A stretch of DNA of 49,501 nt from an uncultured Bacteroidales bacterium (lineage in GTDB: Bacteria; Bacteroidota; Bacteroidia; Bacteroidales; Muribaculaceae). The DNA lies in the NCBI GenBank assembly GCA_902784675.1, contig CACZVR010000004.1, positions 1 through 49,501 of the forward strand. The letters are read 5' to 3'. Of the stretch, positions 1 through 6,468 are shown piece by piece (the stretch's first letter is position 1; the number at the start of each line of letters is the position of its first letter). Below the pieces are notes generated by a model. That model saw nothing but the letters and a program-made list of their open reading frames with translations, was not told where the DNA came from and searched no databases. A program made the position numbers and the translations under genes.

Positions 1-594
1 AGCGAGAACCCGTTGTTCCTGTGCGGCCTGTCGGCCAGTGAGGTCAAGGAAATCGGCTATAAGTTCTATATCGACAATGTGCCGCAGGAGGATCTCGAGC
101 GGCTGTTGATAATCAATTCTTCAGGCTTTTATTTTTCCAAGGACATCCCTGCGGCCGAGAAGCGATATTACACGCTATCTTACAATTTCAGGGTCATCAA
201 CACGGTGTCCAAGAAGGTGCAAACCATCAACCATCAGTTGACGCCCCTCAAGATGATGCCCGACGGGAGAATCTGGCTGGCGTTGTGTGTGGCTTCCATC
301 CCCACGAAGCAGGGTGATGACACCATACTGATGTTCAATAACCGCACGCACGAGGGCTGGAACCTGGATCTAGAGAGCGGCACATGGCAGTCGGTCCCCT
401 ACATCTCCCTCACCGAGCAGGAGACGCAGGTTCTCAAGTATTCGGCCATGGGCTACACCACCCAGGAAATCGCCCGGCTGATGTTCAAGTCGTTTGACGT
501 GAAAGGCTACCGCAAAAGCATCCTGGAGAAATTCGACACCGACAGCATCACCGAGGCCATTAACTACGCCATGATCTATCGCCTCATCGACTGA
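1..594 (+). CDS. LuxR-type HTH transcriptional regulator (5' truncated by window edge)
   Basis: The frame is open to base 1, so the start lies outside the window; an in-frame TTG at 13 is not needed as a start. About 197 residues are visible. The C-terminal 60 residues form a LuxR/GerE-type helix-turn-helix: LTEQETQVLKYSAMGYTTQE, then IARLMF, a second helix and a final TDSITEAINYA. The region before it looks like a PAS-type sensor fold with alternating strands and no phosphoacceptor Asp motif, as in many Bacteroidales orphan LuxR regulators; that part is inferred. The stop TGA at 592-594 runs straight into an 8-bp repeat that recurs at 6106, which suggests that an integrated element now separates this gene from its terminator. 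The ligand and targets cannot be told. Confidence 0.8.
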   Translation, partial: SENPLFLCGLSASEVKEIGYKFYIDNVPQEDLERLLIINSSGFYFSKDIPAAEKRYYTLSYNFRVINTVSKKVQTINHQLTPLKMMPDGRIWLALCVASIPTKQGDDTILMFNNRTHEGWNLDLESGTWQSVPYISLTEQETQVLKYSAMGYTTQEIARLMFKSFDVKGYRKSILEKFDTDSITEAINYAMIYRLID

Positions 595-601
595 CAAGCG
601 A
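594..601 (+). repeat. Candidate attL (8-bp direct repeat)
   Basis: ACAAGCGA begins with the last base of the LuxR stop codon and matches 6106-6113 exactly. It is short, so the match alone is weak. Its value comes from the gene-terminator junction it would restore. Confidence 0.45.
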
Positions 602-635
602 ATACCAGCACGAGAAGAGCGCACCTCATCAAGCA

Positions 636-1679
636 TCAACAGGAGGACTGTCGGGTTGACTCTGACTTGCTGACGAAGTAGTCGGCAATGTCGGCAGTCG
701 GGGCGATGGCAGTAAGCAGAGACTCGTAATCGGGGATGAGCAGAGAGGCATCGTGCCAGTGGTGCTGCTGGGCGATTTTCCGCCAATCGGCAATGGCGTC
801 GGCATCAGGATAGAGTGTTACATCACGGCCATTCAGCACGCTGCGCTCACTCAGTGCATTGAGGTTGCTTTTTGAGCCTGTTGCCAGCCAGATCACGCCG
901 TGAATCACAATCGAGGCAATGAGGGCGGTTTTCTCGCTTTCTACGACGGCTACTGGAAAGTCAGGGTGCCGCGCAAGCAAGTGCTCGCCAAAGTAAACCA
1001 ATTCGGCACGCTGGCCATCTTGGGGCTGTTTGCGATAAATGAGCGGATATATCGATTTGTCTCGATGTCCGTCGCTGCAATAAGCCATTGCCTTGATCTG
1101 ACGCAGGCGATGATTGACGTCCAGGTAGCGGAACATCATGCGGCGACCGTCATAACCCACTTCGTAGCGCTTGAACGCTTCAGGAGTGCCAGGATAAAGA
1201 CTCTTGAGAAATCTGTACAGATTGGACACTTCAATCACATTAGGCCGAGTCGTGCGTTGGTAATCCTCCCATCTCTCTTCGTAATAGATCGGCTCCGGCC
1301 GTGATTGCACTACTGGTGCAACACGACGTGGAGTATAGGGATGCGAGTTACGACCTCGTGTCATTGTCACACCATTCGCCCGCAGATGGGCTATGATGGT
1401 GCCTGGGGAGATTCGTGACGGAGCACGGCAACTGCGCCATTGTGTCATCACGTCACGGTCGCCCTTATAGCCGCCACTATTACGGCTCAACGAGAGCCAC
1501 AGTTCCCGCAGAGTATCCTCATCGGCCGGTGACTCGATGGCTGCTGCACGCAGCGACAAGCAGGCCCGGTACCAAGTCTCGTGGTCATCCAGGCCACCAA
1601 CCTGCATCACGTCCACCTGACGCAGGATGTCGTTCCAGTCATAATCGCTGGCAGTGTGAGAAGAAAAAGTGCGTTTCAT
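636..1679 (-). CDS. PriCT-2 / toprim-like (DUF6371-like) primase-type protein of the element
   Basis: The 347-residue protein appears to have two parts. Residues about 12-108 resemble a PriCT-2 primase C-terminal domain (GGLDDHETWYRACLSLRAAA, then RELWLSLSRNSGGYKGD and a later W). Residues about 150-335 resemble the DUF6371/toprim-like module common on Bacteroidales mobile elements: VYFGEHLL, then VAVVESEKTALIAS with the toprim-type Glu, WLATGSKSNLNAL, and RDVTLYPDADA with an acidic cluster. Together they suggest a role in priming replication of the excised element, or binding its replication intermediates. It is the last gene of the minus-strand excisionase-ATPase-primase unit and starts 139 bp after the ATPase stop, across a long inverted repeat. 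The domain names are from motif memory; a primase active site is not proven. Confidence 0.65.
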   Translation of the reverse strand: MKRTFSSHTASDYDWNDILRQVDVMQVGGLDDHETWYRACLSLRAAAIESPADEDTLRELWLSLSRNSGGYKGDRDVMTQWRSCRAPSRISPGTIIAHLRANGVTMTRGRNSHPYTPRRVAPVVQSRPEPIYYEERWEDYQRTTRPNVIEVSNLYRFLKSLYPGTPEAFKRYEVGYDGRRMMFRYLDVNHRLRQIKAMAYCSDGHRDKSIYPLIYRKQPQDGQRAELVYFGEHLLARHPDFPVAVVESEKTALIASIVIHGVIWLATGSKSNLNALSERSVLNGRDVTLYPDADAIADWRKIAQQHHWHDASLLIPDYESLLTAIAPTADIADYFVSKSESTRQSSC

Positions 1680-1700
1680 TGGTTTCTGTTATTTTAGAGT

Positions 1701-1713
1701 TGTTGGTGCAACG
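1701..1713 (+). repeat. 13-bp repeat, copy 1 (TGTTGGTGCAACG)
   Basis: The 13 bases are identical to 6156-6168, and both copies are followed by a similar TAA-containing stretch. The core GTTG-GTG-CAAC is itself an inverted repeat. It could be a recombinase or Rep arm site, or chance. Confidence 0.4.
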
Positions 1714-1763
1714 GTAATTATGATTACTTCACTACTTGTGCAATCGCTCCGGTGTCGTGGGGT

Positions 1764-1814
1764 GGTGCAGTTTATATATTACACCCCCTTTTAGGGGGTG
1801 ATATAAATTGCACC
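1764..1814. repeat. Long hyphenated inverted repeat between ATPase and primase genes (candidate origin or operator)
   Basis: Three nested arms pair: GGTGCAG with TTGCACC (one G-T), TTTATAT with ATATAAA, and CACCCCC with GGGGGTG around a 5-nt TTTTA loop, with one 4-nt bulge. GTGCA-type motifs recur on both sides (1705-1711, 1738-1743, 1764-1769, 1809-1814). The AT-rich middle and repeated motifs beside replication genes fit an origin. No run of T follows on either strand, so a plain terminator is less likely. Confidence 0.5.
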
Positions 1815-1818
1815 TCAC

Positions 1819-3033
1819 CTACGTGGCTTCACCATCGGTTGCATAATACAGACCATTGTCGCGCTTGACAATCAGGCCAGCCTCCATGGTCTGTTTGATG
1901 TTTTCTTTGGCAGTGCGATCACCCTTGTCGAACGCTCGTTTAATCTCCTTAATCAAGTCAGCATAACGACAACCATTGGGAAACTTGCGGCAGTAGTTAG
2001 CGATTGCATCATAACGTATTTGCTGGCGCATCGAGGGGCCATCGTCCTGCTGTGGCGCGCCCACCACCTCGGGCAAGCCCTGGTCGTTCACTTTGAAACA
2101 AAAGTCCTCAGGGCGCTTTCCACGGGCCTTCTCGAAGGAGACTTTCGTTATCTCGCCATCGGCGTTGAAGACCATGGCCGTTTCAGTTTTGCGGTACAGG
2201 TTAGAGCCGGCATGACCACGCGGACGCAGCACCTTTCCCCCGCTCATCACGTCATTCAGATTGGCGTGGATGACAGTGAGGATGTGGCAGTTGTAGTGTG
2301 AAGAGAACTTCATCACAAACTGCTGGATGATGGCACCCTCAACAATGTGGTTGGGATCATTGCACAAGTCGGCGATGCCATCGATGACCACGAGAGACGG
2401 ACGATACTGCTCGATAGCCAGTGCACACGCCATCAGGCGCTTGGGCGGGTCTATTTCGCGCAGGTCGAATACTTCAAGCAAAGCGGCATCAGAGTCAAGA
2501 ATACGCCTCATGCGGCGTTTGATGCGTCGTGCCCTGCCTCTGCCTTGCTCCGTGTCAATCCACAGCACACGGCCCGGCTCGGCATCGGCACGGACGAAAT
2601 AGTTGGAACGTGGGCGGGTGCATGCACTCAAGTATTCGGCCACCAGCAGTAGGCAGCCGAATGTCTTGCGTGTACCTGGCACACCGATGATGACCGAGAA
2701 GTTTTGCAGAGTCATCATCGGCGATTCTTTACTGCCGGCATACAGGATGGGCACCTCGTCGCAGTCATCGTTGTCCACTTCCTCGGGCGTGATGCGCCCA
2801 GCATCAAGGATGTCCTTTACAGCGCCGGGGTCAATCTGGTCTGCCTCACTTTCATAGGCCGTTGCGGCAGTGATAACGTCATGCAGCATGCGCAGCGATT
2901 CGGGCACGAGCTGGCCATTAGCGGCATACTGGTCAGCCGTTGGACGGTCTTTTCCGTTTTTAGCGGCTAACATCGCTGCACTCATCGGGTCAATGACATT
3001 GCCCGTGGGTGAGTTTTCAGAAAAATCATTCAT
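1819..3033 (-). CDS. RecA-fold replication ATPase (AAA_25/RepA-like) of the element
   Basis: The 404-residue protein has an acidic, unstructured N-terminus of about 90 residues and then a RecA-like ATPase core. The P-loop GVPGTRKT (117-124) has Arg in place of the usual Gly before Lys, a deviation I associate with this mobile-element ATPase group. VLWIDTEQGRGRA follows at about 157-169, and a clear Walker B (SLVVIDGIADL, 213-223) precedes HILTVIHANL. The last 70 residues look like a winged helix. Such proteins act as RepA-like or DnaB-related helicases or loaders on Bacteroidales integrative elements and pair with a primase, as here. The gene starts at an ATG 89 bp after the excisionase-like gene and probably shares its transcript. 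The exact biochemical role, helicase or loader, is inferred. Confidence 0.75.
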   Translation of the reverse strand: MNDFSENSPTGNVIDPMSAAMLAAKNGKDRPTADQYAANGQLVPESLRMLHDVITAATAYESEADQIDPGAVKDILDAGRITPEEVDNDDCDEVPILYAGSKESPMMTLQNFSVIIGVPGTRKTFGCLLLVAEYLSACTRPRSNYFVRADAEPGRVLWIDTEQGRGRARRIKRRMRRILDSDAALLEVFDLREIDPPKRLMACALAIEQYRPSLVVIDGIADLCNDPNHIVEGAIIQQFVMKFSSHYNCHILTVIHANLNDVMSGGKVLRPRGHAGSNLYRKTETAMVFNADGEITKVSFEKARGKRPEDFCFKVNDQGLPEVVGAPQQDDGPSMRQQIRYDAIANYCRKFPNGCRYADLIKEIKRAFDKGDRTAKENIKQTMEAGLIVKRDNGLYYATDGEAT

Positions 3034-3122
3034 GGTACAAGAATATTAAGATTATTCTGCAAAGTACGCATATGAGGACACCTCTCCGCCATGTTAAAAA
3101 GCAGAGAGGTATCATCAATTCG

Positions 3123-3419
3123 CTAATCATGGCGCTGGCCTGCTCCTGCCAGGCGATTGATGTCTTCACGACGATAGGCAACACGACGCCCAACATGGCG
3201 CTTGGGCAGATAGCCACTCTTGTCCCATCGGATGAGCGTGCGTAGGCTTACCTTGAGTAATTTTGCAGCTTCTTCCTGAAAGACAAAGCCGTCATCAGAC
3301 TGGTTTTTTTCAACATTGTGTGTTTTTCCTTGCAATTGTTGGATGACGCGATTAGCAATCGTTTCTGCCAACTGATTGTAATCGTCCTCCGTAAGCAGGA
3401 TTAGATTAGTTAATTTCAT
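3123..3419 (-). CDS. Excisionase-family helix-turn-helix protein
   Basis: This is a 98-residue protein. Residues about 48-95 carry the MerR/excisionase-type HTH used in Bacteroidetes Xis proteins: FQEEAAKLLKVSLRTLIRWD, then KSGYLPKRHVGRRVAYRREDI. The N-terminal 45 residues (LILLTEDDYNQLAETIANRV) are a helical extension common in these small proteins. It is the first gene of a unit leading into the ATPase and primase genes, downstream of a strong terminator that closes the integrase unit. Its likely jobs are to direct the integrase towards excision and to regulate the replication genes. An AlpA-like purely regulatory role is also possible. Confidence 0.75.
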   Translation of the reverse strand: MKLTNLILLTEDDYNQLAETIANRVIQQLQGKTHNVEKNQSDDGFVFQEEAAKLLKVSLRTLIRWDKSGYLPKRHVGRRVAYRREDINRLAGAGQRHD

Positions 3420-3464
3420 AGTAGTAAATTTTTTAATGCCTTGACTTCGTTGTCATCGGCATTG

Positions 3465-3493
3465 CAAAGTTCACACCCAAATGTATAATCAAA
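3465..3493 (-). promoter_or_regulatory. Weak candidate promoter for the excisionase-ATPase-primase unit
   Basis: Read on the minus strand, a -7-like GAACTTTG (3465-3472) matches TAnnTTTG at seven of eight positions, with TTTG at 3490-3493. The 17-nt spacing is shorter than the usual 19-21, so this is tentative. The position, 46 bp upstream of the start codon and after the terminator at 3533-3568, is sensible. Confidence 0.3.
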
Positions 3494-3532
3494 ACGAATG
3501 ATTTTATAAGAAAAACGGACAATGAAGCCAAT

Positions 3533-3568
3533 CAAAAAAAGCCCCGTAATCGCTTGGATTACAGGACT
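3533..3568 (-). terminator. Rho-independent terminator closing the integrase unit
   Basis: On the minus strand AGTCC-T-GTAATC pairs with GATTAC-G-GGGCT around loop CAAGC, a 12-bp stem with two G-T pairs. It is followed by an uninterrupted run of T. It lies 67 bp after the stop of the 292-residue gene and separates the integrase transcript from the excisionase-ATPase-primase transcript. Confidence 0.85.
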
Positions 3569-3634
3569 TAGCTATATAAGTAAAGAAAACTATTTTTATA
3601 AGAAATATAACTTATGCATAATTCCCATACATTT

Positions 3635-4513
3635 TCAGGGGAATTTACGCAGCCATTGTTTCGCAATATGGGACTGACCAGAGGACTTGGAAGCACTCAG
3701 CGAGTTCCATTGTCCATCTGTCAAGACTGACTTTTTCCAGTTCTTGACCTCATCAATGATAAGTGATGAGATTTGTTCCATGGCATAGTAGAACTTTAGT
3801 TTATTTTTTGCCTGAATTATGTCCGTGGGGAAATGGCCATTCTTGACCCAAACGAAGAAATCCTCATAGTCACATGGCTTGATAACGCCAGTCTCGACCA
3901 AGTAGGCATGGATCTTCTTTACCCTCACCTTTTTGGAAAACGTGAACGTTTTCTGACTCTCAGGCTGGATCTCGGGCTGGATCTTAGGCTGGATCTCGGG
4001 TTGGATCTCGGGTTGTCTGTCGTTCTTTTCAGACGGCGACACACTTATGTCAATAGCGTGGGGAATGCCCAGCTGTTCCAGTCGGTGTGACAGTTCTTTG
4101 ACAGCAAATTGATAAATAGGCGACGAATTGACGATCGCCTGGCCACTGGAAATGGGCTTCTCAAGATAATATATCTGAGGAATATCACCATGATAGTTTG
4201 GAGAGAGCTTGATGCATTTGAGCACATAATCGAATGCATTCTGCATCGTTTCTTGGTTGATCTGCTGCAATAGGTCAATCAACATTTGCATCATCACAGG
4301 GTTAAACCCTGCAGTGGCGTCGCTAAGGCGCTTCAGCTCGTCCTCATCCCCGCCAAACGGCCTGCCAAACTCCTCTATTTTCAACTCTATGCCTCTTTCA
4401 CTAGTAGTGACATGTGGCGTGACTTTCACATAAGCGTAATTAACGTAAGTCTCCAAACGATCATTGATTTCCTCCTCGGTGAGTTTTCTCTTATTGGGTT
4501 CTTCTTTTGCCAT
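3635..4513 (-). CDS. Unknown protein of the element, encoded next to the integrase
   Basis: I do not recognise this 292-residue protein. Its N-terminal 115 residues are helical and charged (LTEEEINDRLETYVNYAYVK). A middle segment (about 175-192) is a near-perfect QPEI/QPKI/QPES repeat encoded by imperfect 12-bp tandem units at about 3960-4015, and probably acts as a linker. The C-terminal 100 residues start with KKVRVKKIHAYLVETG and contain several aromatics, as a small helical DNA- or protein-binding domain might. It begins 24 bp after the integrase stop on the same strand and ends before a strong terminator, so it is co-transcribed with the integrase. A function in integration control or element maintenance is only a guess from position. 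Confidence 0.6.
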   Translation of the reverse strand: MAKEEPNKRKLTEEEINDRLETYVNYAYVKVTPHVTTSERGIELKIEEFGRPFGGDEDELKRLSDATAGFNPVMMQMLIDLLQQINQETMQNAFDYVLKCIKLSPNYHGDIPQIYYLEKPISSGQAIVNSSPIYQFAVKELSHRLEQLGIPHAIDISVSPSEKNDRQPEIQPEIQPKIQPEIQPESQKTFTFSKKVRVKKIHAYLVETGVIKPCDYEDFFVWVKNGHFPTDIIQAKNKLKFYYAMEQISSLIIDEVKNWKKSVLTDGQWNSLSASKSSGQSHIAKQWLRKFP

Positions 4514-4537
4514 TGTTTCTCGATGTATTATGTCATG

Positions 4538-5896
4538 CTATTGTTGTCCATTGTCAAAGAATTTGAAGAATGACTCGATTTGGTGTTTTCTTAGTTCCTC
4601 AGGATCTTTCTCGATATAAATCCTAAACACCTCCTCTGTCTCATGGCCGGTGATGCCCATGATGATTTGTGTCGGCCAGTTGCGTTCAAACATATTAGTA
4701 GCGAAACTGCGACGGCCGCTGTGAGAAGTCACGAGATTATAGAATTTCTCGCTTAACGTAGTCTTCTCGGCATTCAATGTCCGTTCCAACTCCACTATAT
4801 CATCAAAACCCGCCTCTTTGCCATCATCCGTTTCTGAGATCGTCTTGCAGACATCCTTGATGAAGTTATTGAACTTCTGATTACTGATAGGAGCAGGGAA
4901 ACCATCCTTGTATTTTTCCAGCAATGGCTCAACTTCAGGCAATACCGGAATATAGACGAGTGCACCCGTTTTCGTTTGTTTAACTTTGAAAAAGCGGTGC
5001 TTCCCATCATCTGTTGTATCGATATTGTCCGGGATAAGTTGGCCCAAATCACTATAACGTTGGCCGGTCCAGCACAACAACAAGAATTGGTCCCTTACAC
5101 GATCCATGTAACCGTTTAAACGGGCATTGGCCATCACGTGAAGCTTGTTCTCGTCCAGATACACATTCTTCACTCGCTCGTGCAGCACCTTGCACTTGCC
5201 ACGAACAATGAAGGCACACTTGGCCGCCTGCTCGGGATCGTCGATTCGTTTGCGCAGAACAGTCTTCAGGCTCTTGATGTGCTTTCCTACACTATTTTTA
5301 CGCAGTCCCTGGTCGTACAGGAATTTCACAAACGCGGCATACCAACGCTCATTGAGCTCATCTGTTTCATAATCGGCCACGGAAGAATGTTTGCAAAACT
5401 TCTTGAGCCAGCCCTCAACCTGGGCATAGACACGGACGGAACTCGGCTTGAGGCGTTCTCCGTTATCATTCAGCAATCTTCCTTCCTTGCCATCCAAGCA
5501 GAATTCATGCACAATTTGCATGAGTGTCTTGTTTTTCTTCTTTTTCGGTTCTGATTTTTTAGGATGCAGGAAATTGTTCGTTTCCTCCAAGAGCCATAAT
5601 TTCAGTTTCTCTGAACTCCTTCCGTTGAGACCGCCCTGCGCGGTATAGGCTTCGAGCAGGTGGGCTTTAAGGTTGGTTATTCTTTTGTTGATTTTCGCGT
5701 TCCGCTCACGTTGATCATCATCAGGCACCTGTTTGATTGACGTGCTCAGTTTTTGCGTCTTGGGTGACCAGTATTCCCTAATGATATGGATGCCAGTTGA
5801 GAAAAAGGGCTTTATGGTCTGCGTCGCGCTAAAGCGGAAGCGCACTTCTGCTTCTGCTCCACCACCTTTGCTGATTGATATTTGTATGCCTGCCAT
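4538..5896 (-). CDS. Tyrosine recombinase / integrase
   Basis: This 452-residue site-specific recombinase has an N-terminal Arm-type domain, a SAM-like core-binding domain (about 120-225) and a C-terminal catalytic domain. The catalytic residues are visible: R280 in TGQRYSDL, H392-x-x-R395 in TSHSGRRSFATNMF, H418 in TGHETEEV and the nucleophile Y427 in FRIYIEKDP. It belongs to the large Bacteroidetes group that includes CTn/IME integrases. I place the start at the ATG at 5896. A further upstream in-frame TTG at 5920 overlaps the TAnnTTTG promoter element (5918-5925) and would be at or upstream of the transcription start. It reads away from the proposed right att site, the usual arrangement for an integrase at an element end. 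It is co-transcribed with the 292-residue unknown gene. Confidence 0.93.
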   Translation of the reverse strand: MAGIQISISKGGGAEAEVRFRFSATQTIKPFFSTGIHIIREYWSPKTQKLSTSIKQVPDDDQRERNAKINKRITNLKAHLLEAYTAQGGLNGRSSEKLKLWLLEETNNFLHPKKSEPKKKKNKTLMQIVHEFCLDGKEGRLLNDNGERLKPSSVRVYAQVEGWLKKFCKHSSVADYETDELNERWYAAFVKFLYDQGLRKNSVGKHIKSLKTVLRKRIDDPEQAAKCAFIVRGKCKVLHERVKNVYLDENKLHVMANARLNGYMDRVRDQFLLLCWTGQRYSDLGQLIPDNIDTTDDGKHRFFKVKQTKTGALVYIPVLPEVEPLLEKYKDGFPAPISNQKFNNFIKDVCKTISETDDGKEAGFDDIVELERTLNAEKTTLSEKFYNLVTSHSGRRSFATNMFERNWPTQIIMGITGHETEEVFRIYIEKDPEELRKHQIESFFKFFDNGQQ

Positions 5897-5917
5897 TTTT
5901 ATTGTAATTTTGTTCTG

Positions 5918-5925
5918 CAAAGATA
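5918..5925 (-). promoter_or_regulatory. Bacteroidetes -7 element for the integrase gene
   Basis: The minus strand reads TATCTTTG, a full TAnnTTTG match, ending 21 nt upstream of the ATG at 5896. The expected transcript leader is only about 15 nt. No clean -33 TTTG is seen at the usual distance, so the promoter may be weak or activator dependent. Confidence 0.6.
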
Positions 5926-6105
5926 CAAAAGATATTTATTCCGTTGTCATTCTGTTGTCATAAAAATGGTAAAATAATGTCAATACATTGTCAGGCTATG
6001 TCTGATTAGCTTGAATTATCTATCAGATATTCAGTGATTTATGATGAAATTATCATGACATATCATATCAATGGATGGAGTCCGCTATGCTCCACGAGTG
6101 GTGAA

Positions 6106-6137
6106 ACAAGCGACTGAAATTCAGCCGCTTGTTTTTT
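6106..6137 (+). terminator. Rho-independent terminator, probably the displaced terminator of the LuxR gene; starts with candidate attR
   Basis: ACAAGCG (6106-6112) pairs with CGCTTGT (6126-6132), CTGA pairs with TCAG, loop AAT, then six T. It faces the plus strand, although no plus-strand gene lies just upstream because the integrase reads the other way. Its first 8 bases equal 594-601, which ends the LuxR stop codon. An empty site would place this terminator immediately after that gene. Confidence 0.75.
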
Positions 6138-6155
6138 GTTTGGCAACAGGATTGA

Positions 6156-6168
6156 TGTTGGTGCAACG
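6156..6168 (+). repeat. 13-bp repeat, copy 2 (TGTTGGTGCAACG)
   Basis: Identical to 1701-1713. It lies about 43 bp outside the proposed right att repeat. Confidence 0.4.
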
Positions 6169-6231
6169 ATAACTTAAACCGTGTTGCGGGCGGGGAAATA
6201 ACGAAATTTTTTGAAGGGGGATGAGTCAGGG

Positions 6232-6251
6232 GCCGCCACGGGAGTGGCGGC
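6232..6251. repeat. GC-rich palindrome with a 4-nt loop
   Basis: GCCGCCAC and GTGGCGGC pair perfectly around GGGA. It has the same compact design as hairpins at 14747, 24154, 34653 and 37220. No T run follows. Confidence 0.5.
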
Positions 6252-6395
6252 ACAGGGGACCGGGAGGACGGTTTTTAGGAGCCAGTGGCTCGAACTGCTG
6301 GACAAAGAGGTGAACGCGAATGGAATGGGATTGACTCGGAAAAATGGGGATGCAGAAAAATCGAGTTACTTCTTTTTTATATCGATAAAAATGCG

Positions 6396-6403
6396 TATTT
6401 TTG
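6396..6403 (+). promoter_or_regulatory. Bacteroidetes -7 element for the secreted protein at 6469
   Basis: TATTTTTG matches TAnnTTTG. It gives a leader of about 60 nt that is very AT-rich and lacks a Shine-Dalgarno, as is common in Bacteroidetes. Confidence 0.55.
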
Positions 6404-6468
6404 TGATTTGAATCTATATTAAGAAATATCATTACATATAAATTACTAATAATTAAATCATTACAATT

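Larger units (their letters stand above)
594..6113. mobile_element. Integrated element of about 5.5 kb (integrase, unknown, excisionase-like, ATPase, primase-like)
   Basis: Five minus-strand genes form a typical integration plus replication module between the LuxR gene and the secreted-protein gene at 6469. The 8-mer ACAAGCGA occurs at 594-601, just after the LuxR stop, and at 6106-6113, where it is the first arm of a terminator hairpin. Removing one copy and everything between would put the hairpin directly behind the LuxR stop codon. That makes the 8-mer a plausible att core or target duplication. No relaxase, coupling protein, capsid or portal gene is present. The boundaries are an inference from the repeat; the presence of a mobile element is well supported by its gene content. 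Confidence 0.6.
5926..6468. other. Intergenic region holding the element's right end and the promoter of the secreted-protein gene
   Basis: The region is AT-rich up to about 6070. It then holds a small TGGAG/CTCCA hairpin, the candidate right att repeat inside a terminator (6106-6137), the second 13-bp repeat (6156-6168), a GC-rich palindrome (6232-6251) and a promoter (6396-6403). I see no convincing protein-coding frame. Confidence 0.6.

Noticed and set aside
5897-5920. TTG start that would lengthen the integrase by eight residues
   Set aside because: The codon lies inside the TATCTTTG promoter element, so it would not be in the transcript.
6071-6100. Hairpin TGGAG/CTCCA resembling a tRNA or tmRNA 3' end as an integration target
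   Set aside because: No T-arm, anticodon arm or matching 5' acceptor strand can be found, so it is not an RNA gene.
1701-6168. The 13-bp repeat as the main att site
   Set aside because: It would leave the primase-like gene outside the element and restores no sensible junction, unlike the 8-bp repeat. Kept only as a minor finding.
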